DNA of 64,000 nucleotides from Rhodopseudomonas boonkerdii (GTDB lineage Bacteria; Pseudomonadota; Alphaproteobacteria; Rhizobiales; Xanthobacteraceae): assembly GCF_021184025.1 (NCBI RefSeq), contig NZ_CP036537.1, forward strand, positions 2,728,001 through 2,792,000, written 5' to 3'. The position numbers and the translations under genes are program-made. Below, in pieces: positions 31,488 through 39,851 of this stretch. Each line of letters opens with the position of its first letter. The first letter of the stretch is position 1. The notes beneath the pieces were generated by a model. The model had not been told where the DNA came from and did not search any database. It saw only the letters and a list, made by a program, of their open reading frames with translations.

Positions 31488-31745
31488 ATGATGAGGGCGC
31501 TCATCCTGACAACATTGATGTCGCTGGCAGCCAGCGACGCTGCGCTATGTGAGCGGCTGGACAAGCGCTTTGGCGCCGAGCGCGAGCGTGGCTACCGCGC
31601 TGAGCGTGAATTCGAGGGCAGGGATTCGGGTTTCCACAACAGGGACCGCGCCAATTTCCTCGGTGCCAAGCAACCGGAACAGCCGAATCCCGAATGGCCG
31701 CGGCAGGACCTGCAAGCGCCTGCGGCGATTGGATTGCAGCGCTGA
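31488..31745 (+). CDS. Small hypothetical protein with signal-like N-terminus
   Basis: 85 residues. GGAAAG precedes the ATG at a fair distance. A short hydrophobic start (MMRALILTTLMSLAASDA) could be an export signal. The rest is very polar and Arg/Glu/Asp/Asn-rich, with RAEREFEGRDSGFHNRDRANF in the middle, and looks disordered. It lies between the lon terminator and tRNA-Val. Unrecognised; coding status is only moderately supported. Confidence 0.4.
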   Translation: MMRALILTTLMSLAASDAALCERLDKRFGAERERGYRAEREFEGRDSGFHNRDRANFLGAKQPEQPNPEWPRQDLQAPAAIGLQR

Positions 31746-31809
31746 AGGACACTCTCGGCTTGCCGTCACACGACACGGGCGCTAAATAGGCGCCAACGGC
31801 ATTCGCCTT

Positions 31810-31886
31810 GGGCGGCTAGCTCAGCTGGTTAGAGCATCTCGTTTACACCGAGAGGGTCGGGAGTTCGAATCTCTCGCCGCCTACCA
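31810..31886 (+). tRNA. tRNA-Val (anticodon UAC)
   Basis: 77 bases with encoded CCA. The acceptor GGGCGGC pairs with GCCGCCT (a G-T first pair), D-arm GCTCAGCTGGTTAGAGC, anticodon arm TCTCG-TTTACAC-CGAGA with anticodon TAC, and T-arm GGGAGTTCGAATCTCTC. Confidence 0.97.
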
Positions 31887-31913
31887 TTCCCGCTCCGATA
31901 CCTGTCGCGGCGG

Positions 31914-32090
31914 TCAGCGCTCCGTTCCTTTCGCAATCTCGATGCCCTCGTTCAGCAGCGCCATGCGCAGCAGGTTGTAGGTGGTCTCCGACCGGCATGC
32001 ATTCGCCAGCTTGAGGGCGTGCAGCATGGTGACGATCAGGTCGTCAGCGTCTTTTCCGCCTTGGATCACTTTCAGATGGCACTGTTTCAT
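31914..32090 (-). CDS. Small protein translationally coupled to the AHL synthase gene
   Basis: 58 residues. Its ATG (32090-32088) overlaps the stop codon of the luxI gene as ATGA, so translation is probably coupled. The sequence begins MKQCHLKVIQGGKDADDLI and continues with an amphipathic helical stretch (about 17-52) containing two Cys residues. There is no signal peptide or membrane segment, so it should be cytoplasmic. I do not recognise the family. Its position suggests a role linked to AHL signalling, for example modulating LuxR or LuxI, but this is inference. Confidence 0.65.
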   Translation of the reverse strand: MKQCHLKVIQGGKDADDLIVTMLHALKLANACRSETTYNLLRMALLNEGIEIAKGTER

Positions 32091-32710
32091 CGGGCGCTGG
32101 CTCTCTGGCGCGAGGCTTTGGCCGCGCCGAACACGGTGTCGTGGATCGCCACCTTGTCCCGCACGCGGGCGTGGCATTGCTCATTGACGTGGAACAGGAC
32201 GGCGATGGTCGAATCGCCGTCGATCATGGCGGGCAGGCCGAGCGGTTCGATCTCGAAACCGAAGCTCTGCAGGATCGGGATTCGCAGGGGATTGATCACC
32301 GAGGTGAAGCCCGAGAGGCCTTCCATCATCCCGTATTCCTGGATCGCGGCGAGCAGCTCGAAATAGTGCCGGCTGCGGCGCTGCGACTTGCGCATGGCGA
32401 AGCGGGTGAGTTCGAGCACGTCGTGGCGACGGATGATGGCGCCTTCGACAAGATGAGGAAACTGTTCGCTCAGCATATGCGGCAACACCGTCGGATAGAG
32501 GCGATAGCCGCCCGCCACGGTGCCGATCTCGTCCGCCGCGACAAGATAAACCGCAGCGTCGTCGTCATACTGGTCGCGCTCGTGGGTGCCGTCGATGTCG
32601 AAATCGGTCCAGCCCCGTTCGCCGACGAAAATCTCGTGGCGAAGCCGGAACTGCTTGTCGAGGAGATCGCGATGATATCCGGCGTTGCCGCTATCGATGA
32701 TCTCGATCAT
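32087..32710 (-). CDS. Acyl-homoserine-lactone synthase (LuxI family, BjaI/RpaI-like)
   Basis: 207 residues from ATG at 32710 (GGAG 10 bases upstream); a longer in-frame reading to 32791 overlaps the end of luxR and is not conserved-looking. The family residues are present: RLRHEIFVGERGW (Arg, Phe, Trp), ERDQYDDD (two Asp), GGYRLYPT (Arg), and VLELTRFAM (Glu, Arg). The enzyme makes a homoserine lactone from S-adenosylmethionine and an acyl donor. The resemblance to BjaI/RpaI, which use branched or aromatic acyl-CoA rather than acyl-ACP, points to a non-standard signal, but the donor cannot be read from sequence. It lies 82 bases downstream of luxR. Confidence 0.9.
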   Translation of the reverse strand: MIEIIDSGNAGYHRDLLDKQFRLRHEIFVGERGWTDFDIDGTHERDQYDDDAAVYLVAADEIGTVAGGYRLYPTVLPHMLSEQFPHLVEGAIIRRHDVLELTRFAMRKSQRRSRHYFELLAAIQEYGMMEGLSGFTSVINPLRIPILQSFGFEIEPLGLPAMIDGDSTIAVLFHVNEQCHARVRDKVAIHDTVFGAAKASRQRASAR

Positions 32711-32792
32711 GAGAAGTGCTCCGCGCTGCGCTGCGGGGAGGGTTCTCATGGGCGGTCCTGTCGCGAAATTCCGTCGACTGGGGATTGACAAA

Positions 32793-33527
32793 TCAGAAAG
32801 CGATCAATCCTCGCTTGATCGCTTCGGCTACGGCCTGCGCGCGCGTATGCGCGTTGAGTTTATGCATTGCCGCTGTCACCGTCTTGTTCACGGTGTCCTC
32901 GGAGATGCTGAGGATCACGCTCGTATCCCAGGCCGTCTTGCCGGCGGCGACCCAGTTCATGACCTCGCGCTCCCTTGCGCTGAGCACAGCCGTCTTCGTC
33001 TGCTGGCGCGAGCGCAGGATGGCAAAGCGGTTGAACGCATACATGGTGACGAGTTCGATCGCCGAATTCGCTTCCGGCGTGCGATCGACGTCGCGGCCTG
33101 CCAGCGACAGTCCGGCCTGATAACCGTTCATGCCATGCACCGGCGCGCAGAGGCCGAAACGCAGATCGTAGTCGACCGCGGCGATTTCCATGATGGACCG
33201 CGCCGCGGCGTTCATCTGGTCGAGCGGGAGGTCCGACCAGGCAAACATCTCCGCCTGCCTGCGAATGCGCGGGGCAAGGGGATCGTGTGCGTAGAAATTG
33301 GAGCTGCGATACTGCTCCGCCCAGCTTTTCGGCCAAGCCTGCCATAGCACGCGATCTTCGAACGGCTGGTGGCTTCCTGCCGAGATCAGGAAACAGACAT
33401 GGTCATAGCCGAATGAGGCCGCGGTTCCGTTAATGACCTCGCCGATGGCGGCGGGAGATTGCGCAGCGCCGATCCGTTCGATCGCCGAGAGCGCATCCAG
33501 AAAGTATTTGCCCCTGAATGAACTCAT
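32793..33527 (-). CDS. LuxR-family quorum-sensing regulator (BjaR/RpaR-like)
   Basis: 244 residues. The N-terminal autoinducer-binding domain (about 20-165) keeps the ligand-pocket pattern: Trp and Tyr in AWPKSWAEQYRSSNFYAHDP with the Asp-Pro pair, and Trp in FAWSDLP. The C-terminal LuxR helix-turn-helix is LSAREREVMNWVAAGKTAWD followed by SISEDTVNKTVTAAMHKLNA. It should bind the signal made by the adjacent synthase and regulate luxI and other genes. AGGGGCGCTT precedes the ATG. A 23-base imperfect dyad lies 20 bases upstream of the start. Confidence 0.92.
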   Translation of the reverse strand: MSSFRGKYFLDALSAIERIGAAQSPAAIGEVINGTAASFGYDHVCFLISAGSHQPFEDRVLWQAWPKSWAEQYRSSNFYAHDPLAPRIRRQAEMFAWSDLPLDQMNAAARSIMEIAAVDYDLRFGLCAPVHGMNGYQAGLSLAGRDVDRTPEANSAIELVTMYAFNRFAILRSRQQTKTAVLSAREREVMNWVAAGKTAWDTSVILSISEDTVNKTVTAAMHKLNAHTRAQAVAEAIKRGLIAF

Positions 33528-33546
33528 AAGCGCCCCTGTCTCCGAT

Positions 33547-33569
33547 CTGTATGAATTTCCGAACTACAG
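33547..33569. promoter_or_regulatory. Candidate operator upstream of luxR
   Basis: CTGTA (33547-33551) and TACAG (33565-33569) form an inverted repeat around 13 bases, 20-42 bases upstream of the luxR start. It could be a lux-type box or another regulator's site. The length is close to, but not the same as, the usual 18-20 base lux box. Confidence 0.3.
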
Positions 33570-33760
33570 ACTCGCTCGCCCATGTCCCGCGCCGAAGCGC
33601 TTCGCGGGCCGTTTTGAAACAGGATAGCGACGCGTGAGTCAGACGCAATCAGTCGGAAGACGAATGTGGAAGACGCCGAATGTGATCGGACGACGCGGCA
33701 GGAATAGCAGCTGAAGGCGTCCCGCTCCGTTTCACGGTTGCGGGTTACCAGAGCGGCAGT

Positions 33761-35023
33761 CTAGGCTGACCGCTCTTCCCAGATCATCGCCAGATGCACG
33801 ATGGTTTCCGCTGCCTTCTCCATATCCTGCACGCTGACCCATTCGGTGCGGCCATGGAAGGCGTGTTCGCCGGCGAAAATGTTCGGGCAGGGCAGGCCCA
33901 TGAAAGACAAGCGCGAGCCGTCCGTGCCGCCGCGAATGCTGCCCCGGACCGGCGTCAGGCCAGCACGCCGGATCGCCTCGATGGCGTAGTCGACGCCATG
34001 CGGATGCCGGTCGATCACCTGCTTCATGTTGCGATACTGTTCGGTGATCGCGATGGATGCGGTCGAGTGTGGATAGGAGGCCAGTACGTCATTGACGATG
34101 GATTGCAGCAGGGCTTCCTTCTCCTGCAGCCCCTCCGCGGTGAAATCGCGCACGATCAGGCTGAGGGTGGCCTGCTCCAGAGAACCGGAAATGCCGGTCG
34201 GGTGCAGGAAGCCTTGCCTGCCTTCCGTGGTCTCGGGCGAGCAGGTGTCTTTCGGCAGCCGCTCGACGATCGCCGCAGCAATCTTGATGGCATGCTCCAT
34301 CTTGCCCTTGGCGAAGCCCGGATGGGCGGCGACGCCGGTGATGCTGATCACCGCTGCATCGGCGGAGAAGGTCTCGTCCTCGATATGGCCGGCGGTCTCG
34401 CCATCCATCGTATAGGCGAAATCGGCTGCGAGCTTTTTCAGATCGACCTTGTCGACGCCGCGGCCGATCTCCTCGTCCGGCGTGAACAGGATCTTGATGG
34501 TGCCGTGTCTGATGTCGGGATTGGCAATCAGGAAGCGCGCGGCGTCCATGATCTCGGCGATGCCGGCCTTGTTGTCGGCGCCAAGCAGGGTTGTGCCGTC
34601 GGTGGTGACGATATCGTGGCCGATCTGGTCGGCGAGCGCCGGATTGTCCCTGACGCGAATGATTTGCGTCTTATCTGCGGGCAGCACGATGTCGCCGCCC
34701 CGATAGTTACGGACGATCTGCGGCTTCACATCGGCGCCGCTGCAATCCGGCGACGTATCCATGTGCGAACAGAAGCAGATTACAGGTACGTGCTTGTCCG
34801 ACGTCGCCGGAATTGTCGCATAGACATAGCCGTGTTCGTCGAGATGCGCGTCGGCCAAGCCGAGCTCCTGCAGCTCGCGCGCGAGCAGTGCGCCGAGGTC
34901 TTTCTGCTTGGCCGTCGAGGGACAGGTGGGGGAGGCCGGGTCGGACTGGGTGTCGATCACGACATAGCGCAGGAAGCGCTCGAGGACGTCATGCGTGAAA
35001 GAGATGGCCGACGTCGCTGTCAT
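33761..35023 (-). CDS. pepT: Peptidase T (tripeptide aminopeptidase)
   Basis: 420 residues. An M20-family metallopeptidase: the first metal His and catalytic Asp are in ICFCSHMDTSPD, the bridging Asp in LLGADNKAGIAEIM, the catalytic Glu and metal Glu in FTPDEEIGRG, a metal Asp in YTMDGETAGHIE, and the last His in GEHAFHGRTEWVS. A dimerisation domain (about 215-325) lies between. It removes the N-terminal residue of tripeptides in the cytoplasm. Length and SRLSFMGLPCPNIFAG agree with PepT rather than other M20 enzymes. It stands alone, upstream of luxR in the same direction, with a 233-base gap. Confidence 0.95.
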   Translation of the reverse strand: MTATSAISFTHDVLERFLRYVVIDTQSDPASPTCPSTAKQKDLGALLARELQELGLADAHLDEHGYVYATIPATSDKHVPVICFCSHMDTSPDCSGADVKPQIVRNYRGGDIVLPADKTQIIRVRDNPALADQIGHDIVTTDGTTLLGADNKAGIAEIMDAARFLIANPDIRHGTIKILFTPDEEIGRGVDKVDLKKLAADFAYTMDGETAGHIEDETFSADAAVISITGVAAHPGFAKGKMEHAIKIAAAIVERLPKDTCSPETTEGRQGFLHPTGISGSLEQATLSLIVRDFTAEGLQEKEALLQSIVNDVLASYPHSTASIAITEQYRNMKQVIDRHPHGVDYAIEAIRRAGLTPVRGSIRGGTDGSRLSFMGLPCPNIFAGEHAFHGRTEWVSVQDMEKAAETIVHLAMIWEERSA

Positions 35024-35109
35024 GGGTCACTCGCCAGAAATGGTTATCCGAAAATCTGCGGAGCGACGCTCCGGGCCGTGGCCCGAAGCGCGATGGCGAA
35101 AGCTACGGA

Positions 35110-35427
35110 TCAAACCGCGTCCTTCAGCTCCTTGGCCGGCCGGAAGGCGACCTTCTTGCTGGCCTTGATCTGGATCTCTTCACCGGTGGCCGGGTTGCGG
35201 CCGGTGCGGGCGGCGCGGGTGCGGACCTGCAGGATACCGAGACCGACGATGCGGATGCGCTCGCCGTTCTTCAGATGCTCGGTCATCTTGCCGACCATGT
35301 CGGTGAGAATCTCTTCGGCCTTCTTCTTCGACAGTTCGTGGTTTTCGGCCAGGGCAGCCGCCAGATGCTTGAGGGTGATCGTCGCGGGCGCGGGCGCCTT
35401 CGCGGGCGTGTCAGGGGTATCTGCCAT
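35110..35427 (-). CDS. HU/IHF-family DNA-binding protein
   Basis: 105 residues from ATG at 35427 (AAAGG upstream). An Ala/Pro-rich N-terminal extension of about 17 residues precedes the HU/IHF fold: TLKHLAAALAENHELSKKKAEEILTD-type helices, the DNA-binding arm RTGRNPATGEEIQIKASKKV with the conserved Pro that intercalates into DNA, and FRPAKELKDAV at the end. It bends DNA in the nucleoid. Whether it is HU-like or an IHF subunit cannot be settled here. A divergent tRNA-Asp gene lies 244 bases away. Confidence 0.92.
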   Translation of the reverse strand: MADTPDTPAKAPAPATITLKHLAAALAENHELSKKKAEEILTDMVGKMTEHLKNGERIRIVGLGILQVRTRAARTGRNPATGEEIQIKASKKVAFRPAKELKDAV

Positions 35428-35670
35428 GAGAGCTGGCCTTTCCATTAGTAACCGTCACAAAACCTGGGACGCCCGAGGGCTTAGACGATTCGGCGCGAAG
35501 CCGCCTATGTCGTTTTGCCCGTAAAATATGGGGTTATTTGCATTCGCTGCCTTGAAACGGCCGAACCGTGGACGGGTGGGGACGGTTCAAAAAGGTCTCG
35601 CCAAGCTGCTTGACTTCGTCATGACCTCCCTTTATGTCCAGCCTCACTGCGGGACACAGTCCACGTCCAC

Positions 35671-35747
35671 GCGGGAGTAGCTCAGTTGGTTAGAGCGCCG
35701 CCCTGTCACGGCGGAGGCCGCGGGTTCGAGTCCCGTCTCTCGCGCCA
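35671..35747 (+). tRNA. tRNA-Asp (anticodon GUC)
   Basis: 77 bases with encoded CCA. Acceptor GCGGGAG/CTCTCGC, D-arm GCTCAGTTGGTTAGAGC, anticodon arm CCGCC-CTGTCAC-GGCGG with anticodon GTC, T-arm GCGGGTTCGAGTCCCGT, discriminator G as expected for Asp. Confidence 0.98.
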
Positions 35748-35892
35748 TTCCAGCCGGAATGGTGATCGTCAGCAGAAATCCTCACATCAAGATCTCTTCC
35801 GATATACCGCCTCCGACATGTCGTGCGATGCGTGCGCATCTGCGGCAACGATAGTGCGTGTCTGGATTCCCGTTATTTCCAGCGCTTCGCGC

Positions 35893-36129
35893 TCAGAATG
35901 AATCCGCTAGCGCGATTTCGTCGCGCAGGGCCTGAATCCGCCGCGCCGCCTCGGCGCGGGTCAGCGACGCTTCGAACTGCCGGGGCTGATAGGCCTCGAT
36001 CGCCAGCGACTTCAGCGTCAATGCCTGGCTGCGTGTCATAGGTCCGGACAACCGGTCAAGCAGGGCGCCGGCATGATCGGCACTCGGGGGAGCCATCACG
36101 GGAGCGACGGAAAGTGGGGCAGGGGTCAT
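35893..36129 (-). CDS. DUF3072 domain protein with a LexA-box-like site upstream
   Basis: 78 residues from ATG at 36129, which has an excellent GGAGG 7 bases upstream; longer in-frame starts reach into the promoter. The C-terminal half MTRSQALTLKSLAIEAYQPRQF then SLTRAEAARRIQALRDE fits DUF3072, a short helical domain of unknown function often found alone or attached to stress-related proteins. The N-terminal 30 residues are Pro/Ala-rich. A perfect GTTC-N7-GTTC sequence, the alphaproteobacterial LexA-box pattern, lies 46 bases upstream. A DNA-damage link is inference. Confidence 0.7.
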   Translation of the reverse strand: MTPAPLSVAPVMAPPSADHAGALLDRLSGPMTRSQALTLKSLAIEAYQPRQFEASLTRAEAARRIQALRDEIALADSF

Positions 36130-36174
36130 CAAGGCCTCCGGTCGTTCGGGCAGAGAGAGAGCTCTTGCTATAAA

Positions 36175-36189
36175 GTTCTTGTTTTGTTC
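36175..36189. promoter_or_regulatory. SOS (LexA) box-like site upstream of the DUF3072 gene
   Basis: GTTC (36175-36178), N7 TTGTTTT, GTTC (36186-36189); read toward the gene this is GAAC-AAAACAA-GAAC. Alphaproteobacterial LexA binds this direct repeat. It sits where a promoter for the DUF3072 gene is expected, with TTTATAGC just downstream as a possible -10. Confidence 0.5.
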
Positions 36190-36353
36190 TATACTCGATA
36201 TCTCCGGTCTCGCCAAGATAAATCTCCGAATCGTCCGATCCGTCGATACGGCTGCGCCGATCGCAGGACGCAGCCGTATTTTTCGTAAATGTCTTCCGCG
36301 TTACCGCAGGACCTCGGCATTACCGGCGTTCGTCACGCCGGCGCTGCCCGGTT

Positions 36354-36605
36354 TCATCGCATCATCTTCTGCGCATTCAGAAGGTGCATATTGCAGCCGC
36401 GCACGTCCCCGTTGGAGATCGCCGTATTCGCCATGCCGATCTCGCGATTCATCATCATCTTCTGCGGGCCGTCGGCCATGCCGGTGGCCTTGTCGTTCAC
36501 TTTCATCATGTTATCGCCGCTGCACCCCATCATCAGCGGCTTGGCCGATGCGGGGGCGAGAGCAAGGACGGAAAGCGCTGCTGCCGTGATCAAGAACTTC
36601 GTCAT
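36354..36605 (-). CDS. Small exported Met-rich hypothetical protein
   Basis: 83 residues. A textbook Sec signal peptide, MTKFLITAAALSVLALAPASA, with cleavage after Ala21. The mature part of 62 residues has 12 or more Met and two Cys (MMGCSGDNMMKV and VRGCNMHLLNAQKMMR). AAGGGG precedes the ATG. Periplasmic location is likely. Met- and Cys-rich short proteins can bind copper or silver, but there is no classical motif, so this is only a possibility. I do not recognise a named family. Confidence 0.75.
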   Translation of the reverse strand: MTKFLITAAALSVLALAPASAKPLMMGCSGDNMMKVNDKATGMADGPQKMMMNREIGMANTAISNGDVRGCNMHLLNAQKMMR

Positions 36606-37062
36606 GGGAACCCCTTGTCATTGGATAGGCCAGCACAGCACTGGCTAACAGGATACGAATTTCCTGGGATTTGGTTCGCCGTCAGAATGAATTTTTCGAC
36701 GGTGCGTTGCAGCACGCTCCGGAAGGCGGCCGCACGGCCTGCTGGTTGACCGGGCTCGATGTGTCCACACGTTGGCCGGACGAAGGGCTGGGAATGATGC
36801 ATTTGCCTGTGGCATTCCTTCGCTGCTCCGCGGCTTCGTTCAATCTTCTGAAACCTATCGGGAAGGTTGGGTTTTCACACGAAAAGGTGTGGCCTTGAGA
36901 GACTGCTGGCATTGCCCTGCCATAAGGCGTAACGCGCATGGCTGGATGGAAAACTGTCAACATTCCTCGTCTTGCATGGCTTGTTGCGCTGCGCTAAGGC
37001 TCAGAACCATTCCAATGTTCGAATCTGTGGCAGTTTCCGCGCCACGGGGTTAGGGATCGCCG
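36606..37062 (+). other. nuo operon upstream region
   Basis: 457 bases without a supported gene. TTGCAT (36985-36990) and TAAGGC, 17 bases apart, form a weak sigma-70-like candidate about 50 bases before nuoA. Otherwise I see nothing definite. Confidence 0.35.
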
Positions 37063-37428
37063 ATGAACGGCATCTTGCAGAATTATCTTCCACTTGTGGT
37101 CTTCATCGGCATCGCTTCCGTCATCGGTTTGTCGTTGCTGATCGCGCCATTCCTCGTCGCTTATCAGAGCCCGGATCCGGAAAAGCTGTCCGCGTATGAA
37201 TGCGGATTCAACGCTTTTGACGATGCCCGCATGAAGTTCGATGTGCGCTTCTATCTGGTGGCGATTCTCTTCATCATTTTCGACCTCGAAGTCGCGTTCC
37301 TGTTTCCGTGGGCGGTGGCATTCGGCAAGGTGGGCATCGCCGGCTTCTGGTCGATGATCGTGTTTCTCGGCGTGCTTACCGTCGGCTTCGCCTATGAATG
37401 GAAGAAAGGCGCGCTCGAATGGGATTGA
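37063..37428 (+). CDS. nuoA: NADH-quinone oxidoreductase subunit A
   Basis: 121 residues with three membrane segments (about 10-32, 65-85, 93-113). Signatures are [36 protein letters not shown] sequence in the loop between segments 1 and 2, which contains the Cys near the quinone cavity, and [16 protein letters not shown]. Membrane arm of complex I, next to the peripheral arm junction. First gene of the operon; its 3' end overlaps nuoB by 10 bases. Confidence 0.97.
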   Translation: MNGILQNYLPLVVFIGIASVIGLSLLIAPFLVAYQSPDPEKLSAYECGFNAFDDARMKFDVRFYLVAILFIIFDLEVAFLFPWAVAFGKVGIAGFWSMIVFLGVLTVGFAYEWKKGALEWD

Positions 37429-38006
37429 GCTCCGCAACCGCACCGGCTCCTGCGATCGCGCAGGCGCCGCGTGGCATCATCGATCCGTCCACCGGCAAGC
37501 CGGTCGGCGCGAACGATCCGTATTTCCTCGAGGTCAATGCCGAGCTGTCCGACAAGGGCTTCTTCGTCGCTGCGGCTGACGACCTGATCACCTGGGCGCG
37601 CACCGGCTCGCTGATGTGGATGACCTTCGGTCTCGCCTGCTGCGCGGTCGAGATGATGCAAGTGTCGATGCCGCGTTACGACGTGGAGCGTTTCGGCTTC
37701 GCGCCGCGTGCTTCGCCGCGCCAGTCGGATGTGATGATCGTTGCCGGCACGCTGACCAACAAGATGGCGCCGGCGCTGCGCAAGGTCTATGACCAGATGC
37801 CGGAGCCTCGCTATGTGATCTCGATGGGATCATGCGCCAATGGCGGCGGCTACTACCACTATTCCTATTCAGTGGTCCGCGGTTGTGACCGCATCGTGCC
37901 GATCGACATCTATGTGCCCGGCTGCCCGCCCACCGCAGAAGCCCTGCTCTACGGGGTGTTGCTGCTGCAGAAGAAGATCCGGCGAGTCGGCACCATCGAA
38001 CGGTAA
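37419..38006 (+). CDS. nuoB: NADH-quinone oxidoreductase subunit B
   Basis: 195 residues from ATG at 37419, inside the end of nuoA and preceded by AAAGGCG. Cluster N2 ligands are visible: the tandem Cys in [11 protein letters not shown], Cys in [12 protein letters not shown], and Cys in [14 protein letters not shown]. The short N-terminal part is Ala/Pro-rich. It hands electrons from N2 to quinone at the interface with NuoD. Followed by nuoC after 40 bases. Confidence 0.98.
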   Translation: MGLSSATAPAPAIAQAPRGIIDPSTGKPVGANDPYFLEVNAELSDKGFFVAAADDLITWARTGSLMWMTFGLACCAVEMMQVSMPRYDVERFGFAPRASPRQSDVMIVAGTLTNKMAPALRKVYDQMPEPRYVISMGSCANGGGYYHYSYSVVRGCDRIVPIDIYVPGCPPTAEALLYGVLLLQKKIRRVGTIER

Positions 38007-38046
38007 TCTTGCGAACGCTAAGACTGCGAACCTTTAAGGCTATGTC

Positions 38047-38658
38047 ATGGACGATGTGAGACTCGACACACTGGGTCAGACGATTGTCGGCGCCCTTCCT
38101 GGTGCCGCTCTCTCGCATTCGGTCGCGTACGGCCAGCTGACGATCGTCGCGGAAGCGTCGGGGATCGTCGAGGTCATGCGCTTCCTGCGTGACGATCCCG
38201 GCTGTCGTTTCGTCAATTTCACTGACGCCACCGCGGTCGACTATCCCGGCCGCGAGAAGCGTTTCGACGTCGTCTATCATCTGATGTCGCCGTTCTTGAA
38301 CGTGCGTCTGCGCGTGAAGATCGCGGCATCGGAAACCACGCAGGTGCCGTCGATCATCGACGTGTTTCCTGGCGCCGACTGGTTCGAGCGCGAGGCCTAT
38401 GACCTCTATGGCGTGATCTTCGTCGGCCATCCCGACATGCGTCGTCTGCTGACGGATTACGGCTTCGACGGCCATCCGCTGCGCAAGGATTTTCCGCTCA
38501 CCGGTTTCGTCGAGGTTCGTTACGACGATCAGGAAAAGCGCGTGATCTATGAGCCGGTTCGGCTCAATCAGGAATTCCGCAAGTTCGACTTCCTGTCGCC
38601 ATGGGAAGGCGCCGACTATCCGGTGCTGCCCGGCGACGAGAAGGCAGGGGTTAAGTGA
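38047..38658 (+). CDS. nuoC: NADH-quinone oxidoreductase subunit C
   Basis: 203 residues. The 30 kDa-subunit signature is [37 protein letters not shown] (from about residue 116), with [25 protein letters not shown] upstream. It is separate from NuoD, unlike the fused NuoCD of enteric bacteria. Peripheral arm scaffold of complex I. Its stop overlaps the nuoD ATG by one base. Confidence 0.97.
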   Translation: MDDVRLDTLGQTIVGALPGAALSHSVAYGQLTIVAEASGIVEVMRFLRDDPGCRFVNFTDATAVDYPGREKRFDVVYHLMSPFLNVRLRVKIAASETTQVPSIIDVFPGADWFEREAYDLYGVIFVGHPDMRRLLTDYGFDGHPLRKDFPLTGFVEVRYDDQEKRVIYEPVRLNQEFRKFDFLSPWEGADYPVLPGDEKAGVK

Positions 38659-39851
38659 TGAACGATCAGCCCGGCGTCCGTAATTTTACGATCAACTTTG
38701 GTCCGCAGCATCCGGCGGCCCACGGTGTGTTGCGTCTGGTCCTCGAACTCGACGGTGAAATCGTCGAGCGCGTCGATCCGCATATCGGCCTGCTTCACCG
38801 CGGCACTGAGAAGCTGATCGAGCAGAAGACCTATATGCAGGCGATCCCGTATTTCGATCGCCTCGATTACGTCGCGCCGATGAATCAGGAGCACGCCTTC
38901 TGTCTCGCTGCGGAAAAGCTGCTCGGCATCGCCGTGCCGCGTCGTGGCCAACTGATCCGCGTGCTGTATTCGGAGATCGGCCGCATCCTGTCGCATCTGC
39001 TCAACGTCACCACGCAGGCGATGGACGTCGGCGCGCTGACCCCGCCGCTGTGGGGCTTCGAAGAGCGCGAGAAGCTGATGGTGTTTTATGAGCGCGCCTC
39101 GGGTTCGCGCATGCATGCCGCGTTCTTCCGCGTCGGCGGCGTGCATCAGGATCTGCCGCCCGCGCTGATCAACGACATCGACGCCTGGTGCGATGCCTTC
39201 CCGCAAGTGCTCGACGATCTCGAGACACTGCTCACCAACAACCGCATCTTCAAGCAGCGCAACGTCGATATCGGCGTGGTGAAACTGGAAGACGCCTGGA
39301 AGTGGGGCTTCTCCGGCGTGATGGTGCGCGGCTCCGGCGCGTCGTGGGATCTGCGCAAGGCGCAGCCCTATGAATGCTATGCCGAGATGGATTTCGACAT
39401 TCCGATCGGCAAGAACGGCGACTGCTACGATCGCTACTGCATCCGCGTCGAGGAGATGCGGCAGTCGACGAAGATCATGAAGCAGTGCATCGCCAAACTG
39501 CGCGCGGCTGACGGGCAGGGACCTGTCGTGGTCGACGATCACAAGATTTCGCCACCGCGTCGCGGCGAGATGAAGCGCTCGATGGAAGCGCTGATCCATC
39601 ACTTCAAACTCTATACCGAGGGCGTTCGCGTGCCCGAGGGCGAGGTCTATGCCGCCGTGGAAGCGCCGAAGGGCGAGTTCGGCGTGTACCTGGTCTCGGA
39701 CGGCAGCAACAAGCCGTACAAGTGCAAGATCCGCGCACCGGGTTTCGCGCATCTGCAGGCGATGGATTTCCTGTGCCGCGGCCACCAGCTCGCTGACGTG
39801 TCCGCCATCCTCGGCTCCATCGACATCGTGTTCGGAGAGGTCGATCGGTGA
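38658..39851 (+). CDS. nuoD: NADH-quinone oxidoreductase subunit D
   Basis: 397 residues from ATG at 38658 (an in-frame GTG at 38655 is possible). Landmarks are [21 protein letters not shown] with the quinone-site His, [26 protein letters not shown] and, near the end, [27 protein letters not shown]. It forms the quinone-binding pocket with NuoB. The arginine in HRGTEK lies in the region that is dimethylated in the mitochondrial homologue. The next gene, a methyltransferase, starts within its stop codon. Confidence 0.98.
   Translation: MNDQPGVRNFTINFGPQHPAAHGVLRLVLELDGEIVERVDPHIGLLHRGTEKLIEQKTYMQAIPYFDRLDYVAPMNQEHAFCLAAEKLLGIAVPRRGQLIRVLYSEIGRILSHLLNVTTQAMDVGALTPPLWGFEEREKLMVFYERASGSRMHAAFFRVGGVHQDLPPALINDIDAWCDAFPQVLDDLETLLTNNRIFKQRNVDIGVVKLEDAWKWGFSGVMVRGSGASWDLRKAQPYECYAEMDFDIPIGKNGDCYDRYCIRVEEMRQSTKIMKQCIAKLRAADGQGPVVVDDHKISPPRRGEMKRSMEALIHHFKLYTEGVRVPEGEVYAAVEAPKGEFGVYLVSDGSNKPYKCKIRAPGFAHLQAMDFLCRGHQLADVSAILGSIDIVFGEVDR

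Noticed and set aside
31810..33527. luxRI block as an integrated element using tRNA-Val as attachment site
   Set aside because: No integrase, no duplicated tRNA 3' end and no base-composition break visible.
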